Part shown: one piece after another, positions 1 to 7,674 of the stretch
How positions within the stretch are numbered: the first letter of the stretch is position 1
Layout: every line of letters starts with the position of its first letter
Assembly (NCBI RefSeq): GCF_004001045.1
Contig: NZ_BIMK01000045.1
Span: 1 to 49,973, forward strand
Direction of reading: 5' to 3'
Length of the DNA: 49,973 nt
Source of the DNA: Paenibacillus chibensis
GTDB taxonomy: Bacteria; Bacillota; Bacilli; Paenibacillales; Paenibacillaceae
Notes under the pieces: generated by a model
What the model was told of the DNA's origin: nothing
The model's database searches: none
Seen by the model: the letters and a program-made list of their open reading frames with translations, nothing else
Made by a program: the position numbers and the translations under genes

Positions 1-32
1 AAAAAAGGCTCCATGCATTAAGCATAGGAGCC
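1..32 (-). terminator. Intrinsic terminator of the ABC-3C operon
   Basis: Read on the minus strand, arm 27-32 (GGCTCC) pairs with 7-12 (GGAGCC); ATGC/GCAT extends the stem to 10 pairs with one bulged base. It is followed directly by six T (1-6). It lies 31 bases after the stop of the 619-aa ATPase gene, so it closes the three-gene operon at the window edge. Confidence 0.85.
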
Positions 33-63
33 ACATCCCAATCTCAGTTAATCATTTTACATC

Positions 64-1923
64 TTACATAAAGCCGTATCTTCCAGTTGTTCTATCCTTT
101 GTAAACTCAATAAAGTTCATCTTCTTTTCATTAACATTCATAGAGAATTTATTCTCTAATATTATTATTTGAGATCCAACTATGTTACAAAATGTATTTA
201 AAAATCTAACTTTCAATTCTTCGGGAACCTTCTCTTCTTCCTCCGTCCCATTTGCTTCTTGAAATGTTGTTAACGGTGAATCAATTAATACAAATCCAGC
301 ATGAGGTAAGTTATTTCTTTGACAATAGTCCATTAAACTAATTACAAAAACACTGTAGATAATAGATCTAAAGCCTTTTCCAAAAACGGACCTTGCTTTA
401 CCATTAATAATAAAATCAAATTCTTTGAAATCAAAAGAAACGTTATTAGACTTTAAATCAAGGTCTGGAAATTTCATATCTACTAAAAAGCCATTCATTA
501 ACTTCGTAAGTTCTTCAATATTTTTATCTACTACATCCTTTTCGATTGTTGGTTCTTTAGGAGATTCAATTAGTAAGTTTGTTGTGCCAAACAATTTCTT
601 TTGCGAATTTAATCTGATTAGCTGATTTGTTAAATACTCTATTTTAACTTTAATTAATTTTGCATCTACCTGCTTATCGATTTTTTCTTGAAGTGAAGCT
701 TGAGTTGGTTTAAGTTCATTCTCAACCTTTTGTTTAATCTCACTATATTTCTTTTCTTCTCTCAATATCTCTTTATTTATTTCACTAATATCTTCCTCTA
801 AGTTTCCTATTGTCATACTTAAATCGCTTAGATTCAACAGTATTTTTTCTTTCTCGGAACTGTAGGATGAGATTAACTTTTCATAATTAACCCCTCTTAC
901 AACTTTTTCGTGGTGTGTTTCATCATGGTAGTCATCGAGTTGTTTGCCGCAGGTTGGGCAATTTTCTGGTTGAAGATTTGAAATAATACTGCCACCTTCT
1001 AATATAAAATCCAGACGTCGAAGGTCAGAATTGAGATGCTCCTTTAGTAAATTAAATCTTTTTATGAGTTCTTGATTCACTAATCTTTTGGTTTTTAATT
1101 TCTCCGTATTTTCAAAAGTCTCCTTTATAACTTCGCTATGCTGTTTTATTTCAGAAGTTACAAATAAAAATTCTTCTTGAAACGAAATCCCTAATGAATT
1201 CTCACCTGCTTGTAATGTATCTAATTCATTTTGAGTTTCAATTATTAATCCATCCAAGTAATCTGCTTTGTCAGCCTGTGGCTTTTCTTTTTTCTTCTTA
1301 CTATTTCTCAATTTAGATAAGTACGAAATAAAAGAAGTATACTTACCAGAAATAAAATAAAAAAATGCATTTAATTCCACTGTCCTGGATACGTACTGTC
1401 CCGTTGTTAACAACGTTTTATCTTTGATTACTTCTTTCTCATCTATTAGAGAAAAGTGTAAAAAATCACGGAAGGCTAATTTCCTATACTTCTCTTCTTC
1501 AACATGTGTTCTTAATTCAACTTCAGAGTTAGCACCAAGGTACTCCATCATATTACTGGAAATTAATTTTGTACTCCCCCTTGTATTAATTCGTAAGTAT
1601 TCGGTTTTATCGTTAATGCTTTCGAAAGAACAAGAATATATGAAAACTTTATTTGTCGAAAATACCCGCCTTAAAGTAATAGTTTCTTTTTTGGCGAAAG
1701 AATAAAATTCTAAGTATCCGTCGAGAAAATCTATATTTTCAGGTATTGTTTTCGGGGAATCATTAGATCCAAGCATATACTTCAACCATTGGAATACATA
1801 GGTCTTTCCTGTATCCGTTGGACCTGAGATGATGTTAAGTCCTTCAGAGAATTCAACTTCTCTCTTTTTCGTGCCATTCGATAAAACAAGTCTTTTTATC
1901 AACAAGCCGTAGTTTTTATTCAT
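64..1923 (-). CDS. Rad50/SMC-like ABC ATPase of an ABC-3C system
   Basis: 619-aa cytoplasmic ATPase, last gene of a three-gene operon. Seen: an N-terminal Walker A, GPTDTGKT (residues 34-41), long charged coiled-coil segments on either side of a CPTC motif (C322, C325) that looks like a Rad50-type zinc hook, and a C-terminal Walker B ending in DSP (D548-P550). The ABC signature (around FGKGFRS) is degenerate. This head-coil-hook-coil-head plan is that of Rad50/SMC-like ABC ATPases found in ABC three-component conflict systems, where the ATPase is thought to sense or remodel nucleoprotein and control the effector. The start overlaps the stop of the middle gene by 8 bases, pointing to translational coupling. 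AT-rich like its two partners and unlike the core genes. Family placement is by motif and context; biological activity is inferred. Confidence 0.8.
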   Translation of the reverse strand: MNKNYGLLIKRLVLSNGTKKREVEFSEGLNIISGPTDTGKTYVFQWLKYMLGSNDSPKTIPENIDFLDGYLEFYSFAKKETITLRRVFSTNKVFIYSCSFESINDKTEYLRINTRGSTKLISSNMMEYLGANSEVELRTHVEEEKYRKLAFRDFLHFSLIDEKEVIKDKTLLTTGQYVSRTVELNAFFYFISGKYTSFISYLSKLRNSKKKKEKPQADKADYLDGLIIETQNELDTLQAGENSLGISFQEEFLFVTSEIKQHSEVIKETFENTEKLKTKRLVNQELIKRFNLLKEHLNSDLRRLDFILEGGSIISNLQPENCPTCGKQLDDYHDETHHEKVVRGVNYEKLISSYSSEKEKILLNLSDLSMTIGNLEEDISEINKEILREEKKYSEIKQKVENELKPTQASLQEKIDKQVDAKLIKVKIEYLTNQLIRLNSQKKLFGTTNLLIESPKEPTIEKDVVDKNIEELTKLMNGFLVDMKFPDLDLKSNNVSFDFKEFDFIINGKARSVFGKGFRSIIYSVFVISLMDYCQRNNLPHAGFVLIDSPLTTFQEANGTEEEEKVPEELKVRFLNTFCNIVGSQIIILENKFSMNVNEKKMNFIEFTKDRTTGRYGFM

Positions 1924-2425
1924 AATTACCTCTCACTAATGATTCAAATTCAAACTCTCCACCCCACTGTTGAATGTTCTTATTTACGATGGAGTTCAAT
2001 TCTGATGTTTCAATAGATCGGTATCTTTCGGCAACCCAAATAGATATTTTTTTTAAAATCATAAAGTAATCGCTCTTTAATAATTCAACGAACATTTTAG
2101 TTAAGCTATTTGATTGGTAATATACTCCTGAGTCCTCATATAAGATTTCAATTAACCCTCTACTCACTAATAGGTCTAACCCTTCAGAAATCAATTTTCG
2201 TTTGATGATTATTTCAGAACCTCTTAATGGTAGTGATGGGTGCAAGTTAGTTTGTCCGCTATCAATATCATTTGCATGTATGATAAAGTAATCAAAAATA
2301 ACCAACCTGTCTAAATCATATGTATTACTTGAATCTTGGCTTAATAATACAAGTATTCTTAATGCAACTTCTAAATTTGAATTAAATAATAGAAAGTCCT
2401 CAGGACTTTTGGTAATCCTACTCAT
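1916..2425 (-). CDS. ABC-3C middle component (MC2-like)
   Basis: 169-aa protein with no membrane segment. It resembles the middle component of ABC-3C systems: an N-terminal helical stretch (LRILVLLSQ), then LDRLVIFDYFIIH, a proline-rich LHPSLPLR segment, and a winged-helix-like region (IIIKRKLISEGLDLLVSRGLI) followed by IYY-type residues (GVYYQSN). These features match my memory of the MC2 family, which is predicted to bridge the effector and the ATPase. It is sandwiched between the two, overlapping each by exactly 8 bases, which suggests tightly coupled synthesis of the three proteins. No database comparison was possible, so the MC2 subtype is less certain than the role as middle component. 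Confidence 0.75.
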   Translation of the reverse strand: MSRITKSPEDFLLFNSNLEVALRILVLLSQDSSNTYDLDRLVIFDYFIIHANDIDSGQTNLHPSLPLRGSEIIIKRKLISEGLDLLVSRGLIEILYEDSGVYYQSNSLTKMFVELLKSDYFMILKKISIWVAERYRSIETSELNSIVNKNIQQWGGEFEFESLVRGNYE

Positions 2426-3518
2426 TTGTTCTCACCCATTCGATTAAGCCGTCATTCGCAAGATGATGGCAAATTCCATGCCGATCATCATCCTCAACTA
2501 CAGTAATTAGGGGATTTCCTGATAATTGCAAACTCCTTGCTGTTTTTGTTACCTCCTTCACCCTTGCAAAACCACTGGAAAAATTGGATTCAACAGTATC
2601 AATAACACCCATATACACCGATCTTTTCAATTTACCAAATGCGTCCGCACCTTCTGGCAATGTATCTCGTTCAAATGACGCAAGTGATTGAGCCTTGTGG
2701 TAGTGGATTCTTTCACGTTTGAAGTGATTGTTATAAGTATTGTAACTTGTTAATTCGTCAGGATTATTAATTGTTATTCCCTTATCTTCACTGTATGCTT
2801 CTAATAATTTTGTTACATAAGTCAACTCAGACTCATGAATTTCATCAGGTGTAATCGCTTCTTCCCTAAACTTATTAAATCCGCCACCAAATCTCGGTAC
2901 GTAATATGGTGTTTTTCTATGCTGTTCAATTACCTCAAGAGGGTCAAGGAATCCTACTATACTAAAATCAAATTGTTCAACATATTTTTTAAAATCACCA
3001 GTTAAGTCGACAATTTCAGTATCAGTTATTTTATTTTTACAATGCTTTTCCCAATTTTCTATCAGGTTGCTTCTTAGTTGCTGAGGATTCTGAATGTACG
3101 ATTTAAGCGTGGGTCCAATACCTTTAGAAGTTGCAAAAACATACTTTTTAGGTACAGTAAATTCTCTTTTGAAAGAGTAATAACATAACTTCCCAAACTC
3201 AACCCAAACATCACTTGGAGCTAAAGCATGGCCGTAATGCTTACACTGGTAACAATCCCATTCTTCCCCCGAATCATCATGAAACGCAACCACATCTCTG
3301 CCCTTATCTCCTGCACCAGCATTACGGTAAACCTTCTTATACCCTACTATTTCAAATAGGTAACCTGTCGCCCACTCTTGAATAAACTTTTCAAATTCTG
3401 CATCTGAAAATAAAGATATTAATTCAATTGCAGGAATTGTAGTAGCCATCCCATAGAGAATTTGTTGATTAGTTAAACTCTGAACCTTTGGCTTAGTAAT
3501 CTCATTTAATACTTCCAT
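2418..3518 (-). CDS. ABC-3C effector with restriction-endonuclease-like domain
   Basis: 366-aa protein, first gene of the operon. The N-terminal half carries a Mrr-like PD-(D/E)xK nuclease signature: a helix around E43 (EFEKFIQEW), GDKGRD with D75, and a beta strand with YQCK (Q91, K93). The C-terminal half (about 210-366) is a separate domain with IHYHKAQSL and a terminal LIEWVR segment, which I take to be the ABC-3C C-terminal docking domain. Expected role: DNA (or RNA) cleavage released or directed by the ATPase during phage infection. I place the start at the ATG at 3518, because AGGGG lies 8 bases upstream of it; an ATG 27 bases further upstream (3545) has no ribosome-binding site. The nuclease call rests on visible motifs, the docking domain on operon context. 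Confidence 0.75.
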   Translation of the reverse strand: MEVLNEITKPKVQSLTNQQILYGMATTIPAIELISLFSDAEFEKFIQEWATGYLFEIVGYKKVYRNAGAGDKGRDVVAFHDDSGEEWDCYQCKHYGHALAPSDVWVEFGKLCYYSFKREFTVPKKYVFATSKGIGPTLKSYIQNPQQLRSNLIENWEKHCKNKITDTEIVDLTGDFKKYVEQFDFSIVGFLDPLEVIEQHRKTPYYVPRFGGGFNKFREEAITPDEIHESELTYVTKLLEAYSEDKGITINNPDELTSYNTYNNHFKRERIHYHKAQSLASFERDTLPEGADAFGKLKRSVYMGVIDTVESNFSSGFARVKEVTKTARSLQLSGNPLITVVEDDDRHGICHHLANDGLIEWVRTNE

Positions 3519-3863
3519 GTTATATACCCCTATATATATCTTCATTCAGTCAATTAGTCCTATTTTCTAAACTTCGACATATTACCTAAAATTTCCTCCC
3601 ACTTCCCCCCGCTTAACAACAAACTAACAAGCATTATTTTAATTTAATACTTTAAAGCGATAAACCTCCGACACGAGTAGAACCGTTTTTCGAACTCAGA
3701 ACCTTATTTTTTTCATATACTCAAATCACCGAAGGAAATACTGCAGATTTCATCGGTGAAATGATAGAAATACGGTTCATACTCGTTTGTGGAAGAAATG
3801 TGTATTGAATCCTTCCGACTATCCAACATGCACTCAAACTTAATAATCGGAGGAGGAATAAAT
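3519..3863. promoter_or_regulatory. Divergent intergenic region of the island
   Basis: 345 bases, very AT-rich, between the leftward ABC-3C operon and the rightward recombinase genes; promoters for both must lie here, but I see no convincing -35/-10 pair. Two overlapping inverted repeats sit at 3726-3762: TCACCG (3726-3731) with CGGTGA (3754-3759), and ATTTCA (3747-3752) with TGAAAT (3757-3762). They could be an operator or alternative RNA hairpins. A 68-codon minus-strand ORF here (3713-3919) has no ribosome-binding site and was not accepted. Confidence 0.4.
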
Positions 3864-4025
3864 ATGCAAGTTGAAAGAATTTTCAATAACGAAAACAAAT
3901 TGTCTTTTGAAGACATCATCCAAACATTGATTGACGAAAGAGTTGACAGCCTAATCAGGTCCTATTACGATCGTAATCAGGTGAATACGGTCACATCTCA
4001 TGACGAAAGGAAGAATGCCGCATGA
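3864..4025 (+). CDS. 53-aa protein coupled to the serine recombinase
   Basis: Small acidic/polar protein, not recognised. The ATG at 3864 is chosen over an upstream in-frame ATG (3789) because CGGAGGAGG lies 6-7 bases before it. The stop overlaps the recombinase start (ATGA, 4022-4025), so the two are translationally coupled. The sequence has a predicted helix (FEDIIQTLIDERVDSLIRSYY) split here as FEDIIQTLID and ERVDSLIRSYY. Small ORFs directly before large serine recombinases are common in Firmicute elements and may be excision factors or expression leaders; that is inference from position only. Confidence 0.55.
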   Translation: MQVERIFNNENKLSFEDIIQTLIDERVDSLIRSYYDRNQVNTVTSHDERKNAA

Positions 4026-4843
4026 GATGTGCAATATATGTTCGAGTTTCAACCGACAAAGAAGAACAGAAAACATCGTTGGAAAACCAGCGGAATCTAT
4101 TCTTAAATTATGTTGCCGAAAAGGGTTGGACTATCCATGAGATTTATGTAGAGGTTGAAAGCGGAACAACATCCAAACGACCTGTATTGCAACGCATGAT
4201 CGCTGATGCCAAAGCCAACAAATTCGATGTGATTATGGCGAAGGAATTATCCAGATTAGCGAGGAATGGACGACTATCCTATGAAATCAGAGATATGGCG
4301 GAACAACATAACCTCCATATTAACACCCTTGATAATGCTATCAATACTTTAGAAGGTAACGTCCATATGTTCGGTTTATACGCATGGATGTATGAGCGAG
4401 AATCACAGAACATCAGTGATCGTGTAAAAACAACTTTCAAACTCAAAGCTCAACGAGGTGAGTTTAAAGGATCAATTCCACCACTTGGTTATGAAGTGAA
4501 AGATGGTAGGTTATTTATCCGAAATGATGCCACTCCTGATATTGTCAGAAGGATATTCAAAGGCTTTCTTACAGGGAAAGGACGTGATCGTATTGCAAAA
4601 GAGTTATATGAGGAGGGGATTCCTACACCTTCTCAAATTGCTGGAAAGAAAAATGCAACCGATACCTGGGGCGGTTCGACTATCCTAACGATCTTAACAA
4701 ATCCACATTACATGGGGGATATGGTACAGTGCAGATCAACAACCAAGAGCGTCACAAACAAGAATAGAAACTATAGGAAGCCAGAAGAATATATCATCGT
4801 ACCGAATACGCACGAGCCTATAATTGATAAGAAAGAATTTTAA
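4022..4843 (+). CDS. Large serine recombinase, truncated after the DNA-binding domain
   Basis: 273-aa N-terminal part of a large serine recombinase. Seen: the catalytic resolvase domain with YVRVSTDKEEQ (R8, nucleophile S10) and SRLARN, an E-helix region, and the recombinase domain (GYEV, PHYMGDM). The frame meets TAA at 4841-4843 just after KKEF, before the zinc ribbon and coiled coil. The same frame continues open directly after the stop and encodes the missing parts, so this looks like a nonsense mutation (for example GAA to TAA) and not a frameshift. The protein would normally drive site-specific integration and excision of the island. Lacking the zinc ribbon, it is probably inactive or at best partly active. 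Confidence 0.85.
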   Translation: MRCAIYVRVSTDKEEQKTSLENQRNLFLNYVAEKGWTIHEIYVEVESGTTSKRPVLQRMIADAKANKFDVIMAKELSRLARNGRLSYEIRDMAEQHNLHINTLDNAINTLEGNVHMFGLYAWMYERESQNISDRVKTTFKLKAQRGEFKGSIPPLGYEVKDGRLFIRNDATPDIVRRIFKGFLTGKGRDRIAKELYEEGIPTPSQIAGKKNATDTWGGSTILTILTNPHYMGDMVQCRSTTKSVTNKNRNYRKPEEYIIVPNTHEPIIDKKEF

Positions 4844-5458
4844 GTTGCCCAGCAATTACTGCAAAGTCGCAAACGAACAAGACCACAAGCAGAGGTACAC
4901 TTATTCACGAATACAGCTTATTGTGCAGATTGCGGTCGTGGGATGCACTTCAAAAAGAATTGCAAAGGTTACATGTGTGGGAACTATAACAAACACGGTA
5001 GTAATAAATGTAGTGATCATCTTGTTCGAGAAGTAGAACTTGTTTCGGTAATCATGCAAGACATCCAGTTACTTCTTTCAAATTTAAGCAATGCATCCAT
5101 CTTCAAAAAACTGGAAAATCAGTTAATGAAGCAGAGTCAACAGAATGAGAAATTGATCAAATCCATTGATGCTCAATTGGAGAAATTAAAAAAACGTAGG
5201 AATCTTGCTCATGACAAACACTTTGATGGTGACATGCCCAAAAATGAATATGACGATTACTTAGCTTCTTTAAACCAAGAAATCGACGAAATCATCAAAC
5301 GAAAATATGAACTCGAAAAATCACTTCAAGTGAGTGACAATACATTAGCCTTTACAGAACTAAAAAAGAGCCTTGATGACTTTATGTCATTCAATGAACT
5401 CACTCCAGAAATACTTCACAGACTAATTGATCGTATTGAAATAAAAGCAGACGGGAGT

Positions 5459-5483
5459 CCGAGAATCTTCTACAGATTCTCGG
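5459..5483. repeat. Perfect 9-bp inverted repeat at the rlmD 3' side
   Basis: CCGAGAATC (5459-5467) and GATTCTCGG (5475-5483) form a perfect 9-bp stem with a 7-base loop, 11 bases beyond the rlmD stop. There is no T tract on either strand, so it is not a standard terminator. It may stabilise the rlmD mRNA end or belong to the recombinase attachment site. Confidence 0.6.
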
Positions 5484-5489
5484 CCCCCT

Positions 5490-5560
5490 CTGCTTATTCT
5501 TTACTTCTAACTATCAACGCACAGCACTCAACGTGGCTCGTCTGCGGAAACATGTCCACC
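5490..5560. other. Probable element-chromosome junction (att site) in the rlmD 3' end
   Basis: Base composition switches here from AT-rich (island) to GC-rich (core). The last eight or so rlmD codons (ALIVRSKE) use AT-rich codons unlike the rest of the gene, as if supplied by the element, while the codons for the conserved TSHVE motif (about 5530-5545) look chromosomal. The serine recombinase gene abuts the junction, as is usual for its own attachment site. The 3' end of rumA/rlmD is a known target of serine-recombinase elements in Firmicutes. The exact crossover dinucleotide cannot be determined without an empty site or the other end. Confidence 0.6.
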
Positions 5561-7035
5561 GGCTGCACCCATTCGATCTTGTACCCGCCGCTCAGCAGCA
5601 CCTGGCAGTCCTTCGCCAGCGTCGCCGGGTTGCAGGACACGTACACGAGCCGCTTCGGCTTCGAACGCACGATGGCGTCAAGCAGCGGACGCTCGCAGCC
5701 CGTACGCGGCGGGTCGACGACCACGACATCCGGACGGATGCCATTGCTCACCCAGTCGGGGAGCAGCTGCTCGGCTCGTCCCTCATAAAATCGGGCGTTA
5801 TCGACGCCGGATGATTTGGCGTTATCCCGTGCATCCAGCACCGCTTCGGGGATCAGCTCGATCCCTCGCACCTCGTAGGCGAACGGGGCCAGCCACAGTC
5901 CGATCGTGCCGGTTCCGCAGTACGCGTCAACCACGAGTTCCGAGCCGGTCAGCCCCGCCGCCTCCTGGACGGCGTTATACAACTTAACGGTTTGCTCGGG
6001 ATTCAGCTGGAAGAAAGCCCGCGGCGACAAGGCAAATTTCACATCGCCGAGCGACTCCTCCAACTGATCCGCGCCCCAGAGTACGACTGTTTTATTGCCG
6101 AAAACAAGCGGCGATTTGCCTTTATGAATGTTATGGGCAATCGTGGTTACCATCGGCAGGCGATCACGGATTTTCTCCACCACTCTTCTCGAATCCGGCA
6201 GGCGATCCGTCGACGTGATGAATGTCAGCTGCACCTTGCCGCTGGTTTGGCCGACACGGGCCACAATGGTCCGCACGGCCCCCTCGCGGGTCCGTTCATT
6301 GTATACGGGAATGTCGAGCTCCTCCATCACCTCTTTGACCTGCTCGATCACGCGGTTCACGACCGGATGCTGGATCGGACAGCCGCTAATATCGATCAGG
6401 CGGTGCGAGCCTGCCGCATACAATCCCGCGATGATGTCTTCCCCTTCGCGTCCGGCCTGCAATTGGGCCTTGTTGCGGTAACCCCACGGATTATCCATGC
6501 CGATCATCGGCCGCAGCGGAAGCTCCTCCAGTCTGGCGTAGCGCCGGAACGATTCGCGGACGATCTCTTCCTTCGCCTGCAGCTGTGCCCCGTACGTCAT
6601 ATGCTGAAGCTGGCAGCCGCCGCAGATGCCATACACGGGACAAGGCGGCTCCTGCCGCTCGGGCGACAGCTTCTCGATTTCCAGGATTTCCGCGTTCAAG
6701 TACCCTGGCTCCACACGGGTCACTTTGGCCTTGATCACCTCATCCGTCAGCGCGCCGTCGATAAAGACCGCTTTCCGGCGGTAATATCCGACCCCTTCGC
6801 CGTTGATGCCGATCCGCTTGATCGTAACGATGATCCGGTCTCCCACCTTTACGTTTTCGGCTGAAGCAGCAGCCGGTTTGTTGGCCGGATACTGCCGGCG
6901 ATGTGATGAGCTTGTGCTGCCCACAGACGCCTGCGTTTTCCCTTGCTGCTGTCGCTTCGGATGGGCAGCTTGGGTCCGTGCAGAAGGAGCACCCGCCGGT
7001 TTGCCCGTCGCCTTGTTGTTTATCTTCTCAGCCAT
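5494..7035 (-). CDS. rlmD: 23S rRNA (uracil-5-)-methyltransferase RumA/RlmD
   Basis: 513-aa SAM-dependent methyltransferase that makes 5-methyluridine in 23S rRNA (RlmD/RlmCD type). Seen: a 65-residue low-complexity basic N-terminal extension, a TRAM domain (VKVGDRIIVTIKR onward), an Fe-S motif CPVYGICGGC with a later cysteine in SGCPIQH, a SAM site DAYCGTGTIGL, DPPRTGC, and the catalytic-cysteine motif VSCNPATL near the end, followed by TSHVE. It is somewhat longer than typical (about 460 aa) because of the extension. Its last codons overlap the tail of the recombinase frame on the other strand, consistent with element insertion that rebuilt an intact C terminus. Confidence 0.9.
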   Translation of the reverse strand: MAEKINNKATGKPAGAPSARTQAAHPKRQQQGKTQASVGSTSSSHRRQYPANKPAAASAENVKVGDRIIVTIKRIGINGEGVGYYRRKAVFIDGALTDEVIKAKVTRVEPGYLNAEILEIEKLSPERQEPPCPVYGICGGCQLQHMTYGAQLQAKEEIVRESFRRYARLEELPLRPMIGMDNPWGYRNKAQLQAGREGEDIIAGLYAAGSHRLIDISGCPIQHPVVNRVIEQVKEVMEELDIPVYNERTREGAVRTIVARVGQTSGKVQLTFITSTDRLPDSRRVVEKIRDRLPMVTTIAHNIHKGKSPLVFGNKTVVLWGADQLEESLGDVKFALSPRAFFQLNPEQTVKLYNAVQEAAGLTGSELVVDAYCGTGTIGLWLAPFAYEVRGIELIPEAVLDARDNAKSSGVDNARFYEGRAEQLLPDWVSNGIRPDVVVVDPPRTGCERPLLDAIVRSKPKRLVYVSCNPATLAKDCQVLLSGGYKIEWVQPVDMFPQTSHVECCALIVRSKE

Positions 7036-7120
7036 CCTGATGTTCGCTCCGTTTCTCTTATCAATTCATTATTACACTATATCACATCGGAGCTTCGTAC
7101 CCAATGTTATTCGGAATCGG

Positions 7121-7456
7121 TCAGGCGATCGACGTACCGTTCGGTACCACCAGATCCGGTTTCAGCAGGACTACGTCCCCCTCCTCCGGTACGCCGCCGA
7201 GCACGAGTACTTCTGAATCAAAGCCCGCGATCCGCCGCGGCGGGAAGTTAACCACCGCTGCCACCTGTCTGCCGACCAGTTGACCCGGCGCGTATCTCCG
7301 CGTAATTTGCGCCGAAGAGCGTTTGATCCCAAGAGGACCGAAATCGATCTCCAGCTTGATTGCCGGCTTACGTGCTTTTTCAAATATCTCAGCTTTTATA
7401 ATCGTTCCAATTCGGATATCCAGCTTCAACAAATCCTCGATCGTTACCATGCTCAC
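7121..7456 (-). CDS. csaA: CsaA-type tRNA-binding domain protein
   Basis: 111-aa protein made of a single tRNA-binding OB-fold domain: LDIRIGTIIKAE near the N terminus, LEIDFGPLGIKRSSAQIT in the middle, and VGRQVAAVVNFPPR with FDSEVLVLG toward the end. This matches CsaA, a secretion-related chaperone in Bacillus; the family also resembles the C-terminal domain of methionyl-tRNA synthetase. I keep the GTG at 7456, which has GGATGG 7 bases upstream; an ATG two codons later is possible. It lies between the membrane-protein gene terminator and rlmD, 85 bases ahead of rlmD, in which a weak extended -10 (TGATATAGT) may start rlmD separately. Confidence 0.85.
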   Translation of the reverse strand: MSMVTIEDLLKLDIRIGTIIKAEIFEKARKPAIKLEIDFGPLGIKRSSAQITRRYAPGQLVGRQVAAVVNFPPRRIAGFDSEVLVLGGVPEEGDVVLLKPDLVVPNGTSIA

Positions 7457-7594
7457 GTTTACACCATCCCTATCCGTTTATCTTGTTCCATCTTAACAAA
7501 TCGCAGCAAACAGCGACAATCTTTTTAGGTCGGAGTACAAGCTCGACTACAAAAACGAATGGATGTCAAAACAAAGGGCACATTTTTGAACAGC

Positions 7595-7623
7595 AAAAAA
7601 GGAGCATTCACATGCCCCTTTTG
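7595..7623 (-). terminator. Terminator of the sigma/anti-sigma/membrane protein operon
   Basis: On the minus strand GGGGCAT pairs with ATGCTCC around a GTGA loop (one G-U pair), followed by six T at 7595-7600. It lies about 50 bases beyond the stop of the 437-aa membrane protein. Confidence 0.7.
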
Positions 7624-7674
7624 CCCGAATTCAATATCTTTTTTACATCTTCACTCATACATGCGCTTCCGTTG

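Larger units (their letters stand above)
4844..5788 (+). pseudogene. C-terminal part of the serine recombinase, separated by a stop codon
   Basis: In the same frame as the upstream gene. Directly after the TAA it reads VAQQLLQSRKR, then a zinc ribbon (CADCGRGMHF, then YMCGNY and NKCSDH), then a coiled-coil segment rich in K and E, and a typical C-terminal TPEILHRLIDRIEIK stretch near 5,450. Recombinase similarity ends around 5,480-5,530; from there the frame stays open to 5788 only because it reads the opposite strand of rlmD. No ribosome-binding site is evident for a separate start, so I treat it as the lost half of the gene. An ATG at 4943 exists, but it lies inside the zinc ribbon. Confidence 0.8.

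Noticed and set aside
3713..3919. 68-aa minus-strand frame in the divergent spacer
   Set aside because: No ribosome-binding site; overlaps the better-supported 53-aa ORF.
1..5500. Prophage or ICE structural genes
   Set aside because: Only the recombinase is visible; no conjugation, capsid, tail or replication genes in the window.
4943..5788. Independent 281-aa gene
   Set aside because: The ATG lies inside a zinc ribbon and the frame is continuous with the recombinase; the C-terminal part is antisense to rlmD.
5992..6864. 290-aa plus-strand frame opposite rlmD
   Set aside because: Shadow in GC-rich coding DNA; no family likeness.
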